The position numbers and the translations under genes were made by a program. This document shows positions 45,444 through 56,590 of a stretch of 64,000 nucleotides of DNA, in pieces (position 1 is the first letter of the stretch; the number at the start of each line of letters is the position of its first letter). The DNA comes from Aotearoamyces nothofagi (taxonomy: Eukaryota; Ascomycota; Leotiomycetes; Leotiales; Tympanidaceae): positions 35,528 to 99,527 of the forward strand of contig JADDTR010000043.1 in NCBI GenBank assembly GCA_015345905.1. Reading direction: 5' to 3'. Under the pieces are notes generated by a model, which was given only the letters and a program-made list of their open reading frames with translations, searched no databases and was not told where the DNA came from.

Positions 45444-46683
45444 TTTGAACAATAAGATGTTTGGAATCTCTATGTCAATCGAGAAAGACACTATAATTGC
45501 ATCAGAGATCCAAAGCGGAAGAGGAAGTCGAAGCTCATAAAAGGAATTGTTAGAACCGGCAACCTTTATATCGAGTCATTATTCGGCCATGCTTGAGACT
45601 CTCTTACTCCACAGCGGAACCCGATCAGGCATCCCTAGAGACCTTGGAAGCTTGATCGGGAGTTCCTCTGGGGGCTGTGGATATCTAAATGCCCATATAC
45701 GCCGTTCCTATTTGTTACAGACAGTTTGAGAAAGGGAGGTGGAATATTGCGACATATTGGCGATATATTCGCAAATGGATGTGCGGGTTTCGTTATCAAC
45801 CCCACCTTTACATGACATATTCCCGGGTTTTTGGGACTATCATAAGAATCGCGATTATCAAGCTTTGCTGTACTATCTTACCATCGATATTTAATCTAGA
45901 TCATGACTGGACCGTGCGGGGAGAAGTGAGCTTGAGCGGAAGCCACACTAGAGTATATAAAATTCCGCTGACAACTCCGGAGATGATACTATTCTAGCCA
46001 TTATGGGATCGATCGAGTTTCGCACGAGAAGTTATCCGCATTTATAGAACTACAAAGCTAGGCCACGCGAACTCCTGTTGTAGCATATTTAAATCAGTAG
46101 TATATCACTTGAAAACATGGGAGAAGGAGTTCGAGGAGGAGGAAACCAGAACTCATAACCCTATTGGGTCGATTGCGAAAAGTCTGATAGAGGAGACATA
46201 AGTAGTACAGGCTTAATAGAAAAATTCCCCTCGTAGATATTGCAACTCGCAAGTTGCGTTCCTAATTGTTGAAGATTTTAAAATAAGTCAATGGGTGCTC
46301 GGTGTTCGCGATGGTGGACAGCTTGAGTATTTTGTGGGGATTGCGGGGATAGTTAGTGATGGGTGTCCTTAGATAGTCTCCAATTGTCGTGCGACGTAAG
46401 ATGCACAATGCCGAAACACTTAAAAGGAGAATTATCAAAGAAACCTCCCGAGAAGGAATGCAGTATATGTTAGATCCAAGGGCCAGAGTGCAATAAAGCA
46501 ATGCGACTGAGGTACCAACAAGGCTATCACTCTCTACTCAACTTTCAGCTCGTAAAGAGACTTCTTGGTCGACACATCGCCTCGTCAGCGAGTCCAAGAT
46601 CTTGCCAAAGGAAACAACAGAAGGCCCTCAACGGACTAAAAGGCGCCAAAGAAGTTCCATTAACAAGTCGCCATATCACAGCC
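45444..46683. other. intergenic, no gene seen
   Basis: 1.2 kb of AT-moderate DNA. Short frames lack motifs. An in-frame upstream extension of the AhpD-like gene begins at 46501 and could be leader sequence. Confidence 0.5.
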
Positions 46684-47672
46684 ATGGATTTCGTTGAGCA
46701 ATTCCACGACCCGACAGTGGAAGAGGCTCATGCTCTGTTCCGCGCCATAGAGGCTAAATTTCCCCACAAGACCCTCGGGGATGATAAATGGTACCTTGTA
46801 GCAGTAGGTTATTGCAGCTTGAACTTTCTCTACCCTTTCCAAATCTCTAAGACAACGCTAACCATACCCTTGTGCAGATCTCCGCTCTGGCAGGATCAGA
46901 ACCTGAACACGTAGCTACCCTATACAGCTATCTAATATCGAAACCCGAATTCTCTAGTTCATTATCTCGCCAGGCATTAATGAGGCGCCTACGAGAAGCT
47001 TTGGTGAAGGATGTCTCCATAATTGGCGTGTGTAAGCCGTTGGAGGCAATATTCGCCATCGCCAAGGTTGAGCGACCTGAAGATCGGGACTTCTCTTTCA
47101 CGCGGTAGGGAGTTCGACGCCCAGTATACACATCCGATGAACTAACAATTGGGTGATAAATAGTGAACACTGGCAATCCGGTTCCGAAAACCGTGAACGT
47201 GGCGCGAAGTGGCTGGACCAGATATACCTACACAACCATGCCAAGACAGAAGATACGTTGACTGCGCATAAAGACTTCAGTCAGACCATCTACGTGAACT
47301 TATAGCGCTGCACTGACTTGAGCTTTTAGCCTGGATTAGCACTGAGATTACATATGGCCTGTATCTCTCAGATCACAGTATTCTGAATGCGGTTGAAACA
47401 GAAATGGTGGTTCTAGCTGGAATCATGATCCAGAATCTGCCACAAGAGACAGGCTGGCATCTACGAGGCACGAGAAGAGTGGGTGTCAGCAAGGATGATG
47501 TTGAGATAATACAACAATGTGTAGATCACCCGTTTTCTTTCATCTTCTCATATATTTGACTTCTGCATGGATTACACTTGCTGACATGAATTAGATTGAA
47601 CTGGTGGGCAAATTTGCAAGCGTGAGACTACATAAAGTGCCACGCGTTGCAGACATTGAGCACGAAGTTTGA
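46684..47672 (+). CDS. AhpD-like / carboxymuconolactone decarboxylase-fold protein
   Basis: Five exons (46684-46803, 46878-47104, 47164-47279, 47330-47520, 47595-47672) encode 243 aa. The arrangement DKWYLVAISALAGSEPEH, VSIIGVCKPLEAIFAIAKVE, SFTREHWQSGSENRERGAKW and TYGLYLSDHSILNAVETEMVVLAGI resembles fungal proteins of the AhpD-like superfamily. The bacterial CxxC peroxidase motif is not present, so redox activity is doubtful. No targeting signal is seen. An in-frame ATG at 46501 would add 61 residues without family character; 46684 has a GCCATGG context. Confidence 0.75.
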
Positions 47673-48393
47673 GAGCCATCAATATAAAGAGGATGATATA
47701 TATCATTATCTCTTTAGATAGCTGCATGCTAAATATTTTATCACGTTAGAGTGCATCGCAGTCACTATTTCTCATTGACTATACGTATCGATGACCTATC
47801 TCCTGTAATCTCCTGTAATCGAGGCCGCGCACACCCCTTTCAAGCATAACAATGCGACACAAACCCGAAAATGAGTTCGGAATCATCTCATGTTAATCGA
47901 GACCGAACATTCTATCCGTCAGCAGCTCTTTGAGGCCCGGCCAGAAGGAAACGAGGGGGGCATCTTAAGGCTGCATTGAGGGAAACTTAAAAAGCAAGAA
48001 TGAAGCCGATGGAAGTTGGAAGGAATCGAGGCAAGAAGAATAACGCTCGCAGCGCGGGGTAAATAAGTGATATCGGATAAATATATCGCCTCGCCTGAAC
48101 TGTAGACAAAGCGCCGATCGTTTCGCTACACGGATGACTAGAAATGAGTGGTTGTTGCGTTATTAAAGCAGCATATGTGAGTGGTCCTCTCTGTTGTTTG
48201 CGCATTGCAAATTCCTCATCGAAATCGTAACCCGTCGAATAGCTGAAGCCTTGATCTTGAGTGGTGGATAGACATCTGCACTCGATCACGTGAGCAACGA
48301 CGTCTTATTCCCCCAAATTCCGTGTGACGCGCATGACGCGCATGACTTGCCTGCCTTGCGAATCAGGTCGCAAACCACACTGAGCTCGCAATA
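47673..48393. other. intergenic, no gene seen
   Basis: AT-moderate DNA with short, motif-free frames. Nothing supported. Confidence 0.5.
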
Positions 48394-48536
48394 TACAGTG
48401 GGTGGCCAGAAGTATTCGACCTGGTACGTGCAGGCCCACTTTTCATCACCAATGAAATTACTCATTCTTGTTGTCTACATGATCTATTGGTTCGGCGGGC
48501 ACGTACTAGGTCGAATACTTCTGGCCACCCACTGTA
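48394..48536. mobile_element. mariner/Tc1-type MITE, 139 bp with 35-bp terminal inverted repeats
   Basis: Left arm 48396-48430 begins CAGTGGGTGGCCAGAAGTAT. Right arm 48500-48534 is its reverse complement with one mismatch (CCTGG versus CCTAG). The element is flanked on both sides by TA (48394-48395 and 48535-48536), the target-site signature of Tc1/mariner transposons. The CAGTG...AAGTATTCGA start resembles known Tc1-like ends. The 69-bp middle cannot encode a transposase, so this is a non-autonomous copy. Confidence 0.9.
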
Positions 48537-49834
48537 TAGTATACACCGAACGTCTACTGCAGTCTGCCATGTTAGCTATTTCAGCAATGGAACGATTAGC
48601 AAGGAGCATATCGCGAATCTGTACACGCTTCGACCCTGGAAGATTCGGCGCCATTATTGCGACTTTCGACGGTTGATGTCTTCAAACGAACAGGTGTCAA
48701 GTAGGTGGCAGTAAGGTCACATGATCTTAGCGAGCTTTGTGACATGGCTCGAGTTTTCAACGTCTACAATATCAATTTTGGTCATAGACACGAGGGATAA
48801 TACGATATGCCGCTTGGCCAGCGTGTTCGCCCTCCTTGATGCAACAGATTGAGGAGAAAATACCTGCCACCGTGACGGACGCTTGACCCGGTTTGGATAT
48901 CTGGCGGCTAAGAAATCGTATCCAATAGCAGTAGGTAGGTTTCCGCAAATCAACGTTTGACACGATGCGAGTCGAGTCGTGCTTCAACAGGTGGTCTGCC
49001 TTATATAGAGGAGAAGCACTCAAACGCAGCGACTAATGTTGTTATCACGAACATCACTCGCTTCTTCGGCCACTTTCACTTTCCCCGAACACTTTCAACT
49101 ATCTGGAACACTGTACTGGATTAATTGCTCCCTCAAGGTAATTTACTATCCTCTGTACTGGGCTCTGTTTCGGCTAACATGGTCAGATGGTCTGCGCGGA
49201 TAGATGCTGGTTGCATCTCAAATGCGGGGACTACCAAGTAATCGATATCCTCAAGTGCAATATTCATCTCAACACCCAAACGTTCTGCCCTCCGCCCCGG
49301 GAACGTACCCACGATCCACGAGACAGAAGCGACATATGGTGTCCCGCTCACCGACGTGAGACACCTCCCGATTCTGATTAGTAACAGTACGAAAGAATAC
49401 AGAGATGACCGCTTTGGAATTTGCTAAAGGTTGAGAGACTATGCCTAGAATGCTTCGCAACAATTCCTTGACGGATAAATACCTCAGATAGAGAACCATT
49501 CTCATGGTTAGGATATATACGAGAGTACTGTTTCTTGCTATTTGAAGCTGATGCTTATTAAGTCGGAGACATTTAAATTCAACATGGCTTCGGAAGTTTG
49601 AAAAGTATACCTGTCCGTAGCACGCCCAACACATTGAATTGTATACGAAATACTATTTTCCCTTTTCTCTAGTATCTGCCGACTACCACAGCACGTTTGT
49701 CCAACCTTATAGCTTCCCTATTAGGTCTGCTAGTCCCACCCCATGCAAGTATATGATTATAGCTCTGAATCCCGGCTTGACAAGAACGAAACTGCCTACT
49801 ATAGGTTACACAAGTCTCAAGATAAGATATAGAC
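48537..49834. other. intergenic or relic DNA, no gene supported
   Basis: Several frames of 60-120 codons occur on the minus strand, for example 49133-49351 with ALEDIDYLVVPAFE. None has a motif or a splice chain I can support. Possibly relic coding DNA. Confidence 0.4.
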
Positions 49835-50119
49835 TTACGGTATGCCGTCGTTATACTGAACACTCCAAGACTTGGAAGGGATCTCTGTTATATCCTGGCT
49901 GCGAGCACCCACGTTTACATCAAAGACTATCCACTGAGATATATTCTCTTGAGAGTCGATCAGGCCGGGAACGTGGACGTAGTCTAGATCAGTCGTCCCT
50001 CTATTGATGTATGTATAAAAGTCTTTCTTAAGACGAGCTTCCCTTTGCGAGGCCTCGCCAGGTATGTTTGAGGTTTTGAATCTTAAAAAATGTCGAGTCT
50101 TCTCGTCTGCCATGTTCAA
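49835..50119 (-). CDS. short hypothetical reading frame (low confidence)
   Basis: The ATG at 50119 opens 92 codons (MADEKTRHFLRFKTS ... DLDYVHVPGLID). These run to ATACC|GTAAGT, a good donor, with a CTATAG acceptor about 40 nt later, so a spliced gene is possible. No family recognised. It lies in a relic-rich stretch and may be a decaying gene. Confidence 0.3.
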   Translation of the reverse strand: MNMADEKTRHFLRFKTSNIPGEASQREARLKKDFYTYINRGTTDLDYVHVPGLIDSQENISQWIVFDVNVGARSQDITEIPSKSWSVQYNDGIP

Positions 50120-50449
50120 GTGTTTTTATTATCGATGCAGCAGCTCGGGACTCGAGACCACACGTGGTGTTTCCAGCCTTCGAAGGTGAGGTTCGCCTGG
50201 TGTGCGCTAACTGATTGCTGAATAGATTTACCCAGATTAGAGATTAGGATCGATGGTTCTAGGTAGACGTGTCAGAATGAAAGTAGCCCGTTATTGTACA
50301 GTATACATGTAACAATTTTTCTCACTTTATATGAATTTGGTTGTTGAAGGTTTCATCCAAAAATTGTAAAGCCGTGTACAGTCAGTCGGTCATGGCTGAC
50401 AGCGTTAAGGCAGCTTAAAATGATGTTCACGGAGGCGAAACATGGGCCA

Positions 50450-50580
50450 TCTATCGTTGAAACCTTAGGCAGCCTTTTTAGAGCCGCACTTAGCCCGGAA
50501 CCGTTCTTGCTGCCTTATAAGGCAGAGGAAGACGCAAATCAACGAGTGCGAATTCGCTTCTCATTAGGGTAGAAGAGGCC
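50450..50580. repeat. dispersed repeat, copy 1 (TTAGGCAG...CTGCCTTA core)
   Basis: Contains CCTTAGGCAGC, AGAGCCGC-CTTAGCC and CTTGCTGCCTTAT, followed by GAATTCGCTTCT. The same order of motifs recurs at 56415-56590. The AGGCAG/CTGCCT pairs can form a hairpin. Confidence 0.7.
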
Positions 50581-50793
50581 CGCATATGAACTTCAGGAGG
50601 AGGAAGACTTCTTGGAGGGCGAATCTAGAAGTGAAACTTACACACCGTAGGTTACGCTATCACGATGTCGACTGCTTGTCAGCACCAGGCGATAGTTCAT
50701 CAAGGTTCTGGCGCCGGTTTTCTAGCGCAACGACCGAGGAAGCAGCGAAATTCTTTCAGCAGGTAGTGTAAACCAATATATATGAGATCATCG

Positions 50794-51314
50794 CTAGTCC
50801 ACTTCCCCCAAATTGAGCTTGTTCAACTGCACTTCGTACAAAGCGTCTGCGTCTTCGGTTGGCTTCGGAGACCCATGTAGTATACCTTTAATACTGAGCT
50901 TCATGTCGCGAGGTCTGGCGCCTTGAACCAGCCATTCTCTTATTGCTCTCCGCTATACATCAGCAAAAGAATTCTTCCAATCTTCAATAAAAGCTTCTGC
51001 CTGAGAACGTGTCTTAAACCGCTTGTAACAAGCACCGGAAATCTCTCACTTTCAGCTCTGTCATTCCACTACACCTCGTAAGCAACATTTGACGACTTCT
51101 AAACGCTGGGAACTCGTACCACCAGTATGGATAAGCTACCAGGTTGTTTACCGTGCGTAACGGCATAGAAGGCCTGACTATCCCCCACTGGAGTTGTCTC
51201 TCCTGCTCCGTCCTTTATAACCTCTTTGGGTTTCATAACTCCGTTCATCTTCATATATTCCCGTGCATCTTCCAGTGTAAAGAAAGTCTCGTGTATAGAG
51301 GAGCACCTAGTCAC
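50794..51314 (-). pseudogene. decayed gene with RNase H1 N-terminal/viroplasmin-like domain
   Basis: On the minus strand one frame reads FFTLEDAREYMKMNGV ... DSQAFYAVTHGKQPG, the start of a hybrid-binding (viroplasmin-like) domain. Other frames then continue it: a WNDRAESE piece, GACYKRFKTRSQAEAFIEDW, and RRAIREWLVQGARPRDM to a stop at 50794. A possible short intron after KQPG does not repair everything. At least one frameshift (around GAGAGATTT) and a TAG where family members have Trp remain. TGG to TAG is a G-to-A change as RIP produces. The origin could be a cellular RNase H1-like gene or a fungal domain family; it is broken either way. Confidence 0.6.
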
Positions 51315-52301
51315 CCGTGGATGCGCATCCCCCTTGTCGGAAAGTAATCAGTCTCTGCCTCAACTCTATATGGAAAAGGATAATACCAGGACGAAAAGAT
51401 CGTAGGTTGGTCAATGCGCCCACTGACAACTGCGTAATACTCCTTGTTCTGGTGACGCCGTGATCCCATGTTGGATAGGTCGGAGGACCGTAATCTGAGA
51501 TAATCGTCTGCTGAAAACTCGTTCCTGAAGAATTCTCTATAGTGGACGTCCGGGGAAATGGGGAAGACGGTTCGTGACCAAGATCGTCACTCGCTTATTT
51601 GATCCGAGGTATCTGGCATGAATGTGCACGCCACAGGAACACAGAGCTACACAGGAGCAGGTCGGTTGACGATATATTAGGTATAATTACTCAAGAAGTT
51701 CAGCACCTTGCCTCTGGGAGATCGGGATAACCCTCTTAGACAAAACAGGCATGCTTTAACGGCCCTGAACCTTAGCTGGTTGGCGACGGCGACGCGAGGC
51801 CCAGAGAGAGCTTGACTATCTAATAGAGCAAGATTTCAATGGTCGTGAGGGTAGGTTGTCCCGATATCCCATCTGAGATATATTGTACTCATCTATTGCC
51901 ATCTTAGCTCAAAATGTAGTATCCAGAGCTCATGCATTGGCGAGCCTCGATGAAAGTCCCATAACGATGTCTCAGTTAGAAATTGCCATTGTCGCTTACA
52001 AGGACTTCGAATACGACTTCAAAGGCATCGGAGATACTGAGCACATGCACCCTTACGTGTAGAGGTAAATCACTGCCACGAATGCTGAGTATAGAAAATC
52101 ATACTTTCTTACATGGGAAGAGATTCTAGTATATTCCCTGGACGTCAGGATCAAGAAGAAATGGTATCAGACTATAGCAAGGGCTCGAGTGCAAATTTGT
52201 CTTGCTTGTGATGATAAATTCAAGAAGGCTGGTTCCAACACTTTGGGCAATAATCTCTGGTGCGAGCATCTGCCCTTGATGATTTTTCGAAGATTTGCTG
52301 C
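51315..52301. other. intergenic, no gene seen
   Basis: About 1 kb without supported features; probably further relic DNA. Confidence 0.5.
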
Positions 52302-53162
52302 TTATACAACCTGCAAGGTCAAGCTGTATCGCACCTCCACTTCGCGAAAGGCTTTCACGCCTTCGATGTTGAGATGCCCTGCTTCGAAACCTAGTGCGTA
52401 GACAACTGCACCTGGTCCAATCTGTGCTGTATACTTCCTGAATTGCTTCCTGTTCGATGGTCCGATGTAGGGATTTTTGCGAAATCCGAAGAAGTTCTTG
52501 TATTCCAACCAATAACAAGTATGGCCGATAATAACTATTGGCTGATCAAATAAGATGTCTGGCGTTACTGCTGACTGCCCTTTTTGTTCGTCTTCACTAA
52601 TGCAACAGTATCCAAGGCAACTGAACTCAGCAAAGAAGGTACTTTCAGCGGCCTTTGCCTCTGCTGCTCGGATTCTGTCTCTTTCTTTTCGAATAGCTAT
52701 ACCTTCTAGTGTGTTATCCGGAGGCAATATATATAACGCCGCCTGGATTAATGAAGACACTATTGCAAGTTCCAGATCCGTATTTGTCTGTTTTATAATT
52801 GACTCTGCCGTTGGCTGTCGAAATCGCTGTTGAAGCGTGCAGGCGTAGACTGTCCGAACTACTCTTGGGTCCACCTCACGATATTCTTCTGGGATTCCTC
52901 TGGGAGTGTCGGATTCAATTTTTCGTGAATGCAGATTTAGATGATCTGTGAAAGCCCATTCACTTTCAAAATCAACGAGGCCTGGACAACGAGTACATAT
53001 ATTATAAGATGAAGAATACATCAGATGCATCTGCATTGCTCGCTCTGAGTCAAAAGATCTTTTACAGCGTGTACACCAGCGATGTCTAGAGGAGGTCGTT
53101 AGGTGCTGGCAAAGAGACTCTTCAGTTTGGAATATTCGATTGCAAGAACCACAGTGAGTCAT
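52302..53162 (-). CDS. C2H2 zinc-finger protein with TPD (CDIN1-like) nuclease domain
   Basis: Single exon, 286 aa. The N-terminus has two to three fingers: CGSCNRIFQTEESLCQHL, CTRCKRSFDSERAMQMHL and a CTRC...H copy. The C-terminal domain carries the TPD motif (VTPDILFDQPI, residues 199-209) followed by WLEYKNFFGFRKNP and IGPGAVVYALGF. The TPD family includes human CDIN1 (C15orf41). The pair PD ... E220-x-K222 fits a PD-(D/E)xK nuclease site, so nuclease activity is a reasonable inference. It is head-to-head with a 3'-5' exonuclease gene across about 500 bp. Base composition is normal for the window, with no stops. Confidence 0.82.
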   Translation of the reverse strand: MTHCGSCNRIFQTEESLCQHLTTSSRHRWCTRCKRSFDSERAMQMHLMYSSSYNICTRCPGLVDFESEWAFTDHLNLHSRKIESDTPRGIPEEYREVDPRVVRTVYACTLQQRFRQPTAESIIKQTNTDLELAIVSSLIQAALYILPPDNTLEGIAIRKERDRIRAAEAKAAESTFFAEFSCLGYCCISEDEQKGQSAVTPDILFDQPIVIIGHTCYWLEYKNFFGFRKNPYIGPSNRKQFRKYTAQIGPGAVVYALGFEAGHLNIEGVKAFREVEVRYSLTLQVV

Positions 53163-53663
53163 GTCTCAGGCTCTCGAAGGACCCGATCACTGTCCAGGCA
53201 ATATGAGGCCTTTCATTTCATTTTGAAAAGACGTCCTTTCTTACATTATAGGACGTGATAATATCTTATATACCGCCAAAGTGGTAGGAGGTGTAAGGCA
53301 TACACTTTACATGCCTCAAGATTGACTTTTTCAGGTATCAATCACCTTGCAAAGGTATTATTAAAAGGTTTGCCTAATGGAGGCCTGAACATTCCCTTGT
53401 CTGCCTCTAATACTATAAAAGTTTGATAAAAAAAATGAGGCGTTAATTTAAGGTTGGCATGATAAGTCTCCTTGCAGAATGTTGGCTGACATTGCAATGT
53501 GTTCCCTACTTTTACGATAACAACTGAAGAAGGTATATTCTCCTAGTGAGACCGTTTGCGAGAATTTCTACCAAGAGTCTTGTCTCTTTCGCCTTATTCT
53601 GCAGTCTAGCACTTGCTTACAACTACTATATCATCTCTAATCGATTCCAATTATATAGACACT
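53163..53663. promoter_or_regulatory. divergent promoter region, C2H2-TPD gene and DEDDy exonuclease
   Basis: 501 bp between divergent starts, AT-rich in the middle. No distinct element identified. Confidence 0.4.
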
Positions 53664-54470
53664 ATGGATGCACCAACTGTTGCTACAGACCTCTGCTCCC
53701 TAGTTGAGTCATTCCAAAAAGCCGACTTAAAAACTCCTCTATCTCACCACTTCGTGGATACTTGTGCCGCTATTTCGGACCTTATTGATGAGCTGGTGGA
53801 GCTTCCGACCAACCCCCCGTCGTTGTACATCGACCTTGAGGGAGTTGAACTTTCCCGGAAAGGTTCAATATCTATCATGCAGCTCTTTGTATTCCCTAAA
53901 GAGACAACATACCTTATAGATATTCATACACTGGGCAGCAAAACTTTCTCGACATCGGGAGGCTCGGGGACCTTAAAAGGCATTTTAGAATCGGATTCCA
54001 TTCCAAAAGTCTTCTTCGATGTCCGTAACGACTCGGATGCTTTGTTCAGTCATTTCCGAATCAACCTTGCTGGTATAGTGGACCTCCAGCTGATGGAGCT
54101 GGCAACACGGTCTTTCTCGAGGAGATGTGTTAACGGGTTGACGCGATGTATCGAAAGGGATCTCTACATGAGCCCGGGGGACCTCACAGTATGGAAAGGA
54201 ACTAAGGAGAGGGGTCTTGATCTTTTCGCTCCTGAGCGGGGTGGCAGCTACGAGATATTCAATATCCGCCCTTTGCCAATCGAGATACAAGCCTACTGTA
54301 TCCAGGATGTCAAGTTCATGCCAAAGCTATGGTCGCGTTACAATTCAAAGATAACTCCTATTTGGGCATCAAGAGTTGAAGCAGCCTCCAAGGAAAGAGT
54401 TGTGTTGTCACAATCAAAAGCTTACAATGGTAAAGGAAAACACATGGCACTAGGGCCTACAGATTGGTGA
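53664..54470 (+). CDS. DEDDy 3'-5' exonuclease domain protein (RNase D / WRN-exo like)
   Basis: Single exon, 268 aa, start ATG 53664. The exonuclease motifs are complete. Exo I is SLYIDLEGVELS (Asp57, Glu59), Exo II is KVFFDVRNDSDALFSHF, and Exo III is AYCIQDVKFMPKLW (Tyr-x3-Asp). GIVDLQLMELATR fits the usual core strand. Such enzymes trim RNA or DNA 3' ends; fungi carry several short proteins of this type with unknown substrates. No targeting signal is seen. The neighbouring divergent gene also looks like a nuclease. Confidence 0.85.
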   Translation: MDAPTVATDLCSLVESFQKADLKTPLSHHFVDTCAAISDLIDELVELPTNPPSLYIDLEGVELSRKGSISIMQLFVFPKETTYLIDIHTLGSKTFSTSGGSGTLKGILESDSIPKVFFDVRNDSDALFSHFRINLAGIVDLQLMELATRSFSRRCVNGLTRCIERDLYMSPGDLTVWKGTKERGLDLFAPERGGSYEIFNIRPLPIEIQAYCIQDVKFMPKLWSRYNSKITPIWASRVEAASKERVVLSQSKAYNGKGKHMALGPTDW

Positions 54471-54681
54471 TAGGGTGGGCATTACAGCCTATGCCGCGAG
54501 ACTCTAGCTGATGTATTTCTCTCCCGAGGAACTATTGTAGACTCTGAATGAGATACTCAGATCAGGTGAATTTGGTGTAATGCTCCAAGAGAAATTTATA
54601 GTACACATCAAAGCTACACCATTCTGATGAGCATAGATAAGTCACTTCGTAGGACACTACTTGAAATGACCTAAGAAGAAG

Positions 54682-55640
54682 TCAATCAATACGCTTCACT
54701 AACATCTGGACAAGATTCTGTACAAGTTGACCTCCCTCCTCAACCAATGATAGGAATTCGGGACAGTAGACGAGACTTTCCACCTCGCATGCTGTATATA
54801 GCATGACCAATGATCTTAAATCATCCACGGCACCAACGCGATCAGGTGTATAGTCATTAGAAAAGGTATATTGTAGCAGCTCGACGATATCGGGTCGTCG
54901 GACCGTATATAATGTAAATGATGTCAATGTTTGGTGAAGCTTGGACAGAGCGAGGGTTTTCAAGATATTAATGCCCCATTGTTCTGTTCTGCAAAGACGT
55001 ATAACTGAGCATGGCCAAGGAAAACTGGTGTGTAATATTCTATGGGATTAGAGTTTTGACGAACCTCACATCGCGTGGTAAAGATTGTACAAGTTGTCTC
55101 CGTATTATAGACCAGGTCGTTGAGTTCTTGTCGCAAAAGGACACTCTTTGATGGTTTCTTCTGTTTTTTCACTCTTCTGGCCGCTGGTCCCCAGCTTTGA
55201 GAGACGTTGAGAGGCTCCGGCTCTGGCTCTGGTTCTAGCACCGGCGCTGGCACCTCTACTACCTCCGGCTCCGGCTCCACGACAGGCTTCACGACAGTCT
55301 CATCACTATCCTCTATAGACGGAAGCTCGGTCGTCGGTATTTGAGTGAAGTCTGGGGTAGTGTAGTCTCCAGTATATGCGAACTGACAGAATCGTAAGAA
55401 AGTATCTTCTTCGATATCCTTTATGATTGCATTTCCCTCAGAGGCTTCTCCTATAAATCCGTTAATGAGGGCATTGAGCGCCTTCGACTGTCTGGCAATA
55501 ACAGCTGCATGGACTGTAAACGCGGCTTGATTTTCGCCGACGATAAATACAAATTGTTTCGATGTAAAAACGCTGGCCTACAGACTAAGCTTCAGGTCAC
55601 AGAGGAAGCTGAAGACTCACTCTACATCCAATGCTGCCAT
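54682..55640 (-). pseudogene. BTB/POZ-domain gene with a 5-bp frameshifting duplication
   Basis: Exons 55626-55640, 55065-55577 and 54682-55004 carry a fungal BTB protein. It starts QFVFIVGENQAAFTVHAAVI, continues FLRFCQFAYTGDY, has an acidic Glu-Pro linker (EVVEVPAPVLEPEPEPEP), and resumes with LYVFAEQ ... LKTLALSKLHQTL and LLQYTFSND. At about 54976-54985 the sequence GAACA is doubled, shifting the frame and stopping translation 14 codons after the last splice. The downstream 93 codons are still open in the shifted frame, so the break looks recent. The first intron also needs a poor donor (GTAGAG instead of the adjacent GTGAGT). BTB proteins act as adaptors or in transcription; here the C-terminal part is lost unless the lesion is an assembly error. 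Confidence 0.72.
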
Positions 55641-56559
55641 TGTGAAACCTAAGTGCTCAGATGCTATACTCGAAAGGATGATCTTAATAGGGTTTGCTTC
55701 GGAGCAAGTATTGTCATTTTTGCCGCATTTACAGCCCCTACAAAAAAGGAGTAAGCAAGACCTTTGGATGCATCGATATGCAAAAGAATTAGGTATACAT
55801 CGCTGCTTATATGTACTGTAGAACAGTAGGTCATTCCTTTCAGATGGCCAAGGGCGTCAAGACAGGCCCGCCATTAGAGGATTCTCAGGCAGTGAAAGCC
55901 TTTCAAGTGATACGGCCGCTGAAATTTGAGGACTGACGTAAGGATGTTGTAATCGAAGTAGATCGGGGGAGCGGTATTCAACGTGGATACGGGGAAAGTT
56001 GCAGCAAGGGCCGTGCAGCCATACATTTGGATTTCAAATTATGGTACACCGCTGCAGACCGGGATCCTTGATCGCAGATTCGAACCATGTAGCAATGTCG
56101 TATAACATTCGTTGGGCCCCGGCCGTCACAAGACTAAGAATGACTTCTTAGCATCAAAATGAATTAGGACATTCATCTAGGATCACCAACGTTGTAAAGG
56201 CTGTAGAACTCTCAGTCGGCCGAAACCCGACGACTCCTATATAGAGAAAGTTGCATATCGTCTCGAAAAATGGAATGGGATTGAGATAGCCGCTCTAGAA
56301 CCTTGTTCAAACAGATGTCCGTCTATATGAAAGTGACCTATACGAGGGCTGTAGACATGAGCGGAACAAGTGGCTGTTGTCAAATCACGTGCTAGGCCGT
56401 ATACAGAACGCAGCAACCAACACCTTAGGCAGGATACTTAAAGCCGTTATTAGCCGGGAGCAGCTCTTGCTGCCTTATGATATCAGAAAACGCTTATATA
56501 GGTGCTAGCTGTATCGGCGTTACAAGCGCTGGAGGGTAATAAAATCAATGAGTGTAGAT
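55641..56559. other. intergenic with a dispersed repeat at the right end
   Basis: No gene recognised. The right end (56415 onward) matches the repeat at 50450-50580. A GGTTCGAATCT word at about 56090 (minus) lacks any tRNA context. Confidence 0.5.
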
Positions 56560-56590
56560 GTAAAGGCGAATTCGCTTCTTACTGTAATAC
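56415..56590. repeat. dispersed repeat, copy 2 (TTAGGCAG...CTGCCTTA core)
   Basis: Carries CACCTTAGGCAGGATA, TAAAGCCG-TTATTAGCC, CTCTTGCTGCCTTAT, AATCAATGAGTG and GAATTCGCTTCT in the same order as 50450-50580, but longer by an insertion before the last part. Confidence 0.7.

Noticed and set aside
56080-56110. GGTTCGAATCT on the minus strand, like a tRNA B box
   Set aside because: No matching A box, acceptor stem or anticodon arm can be drawn around it.
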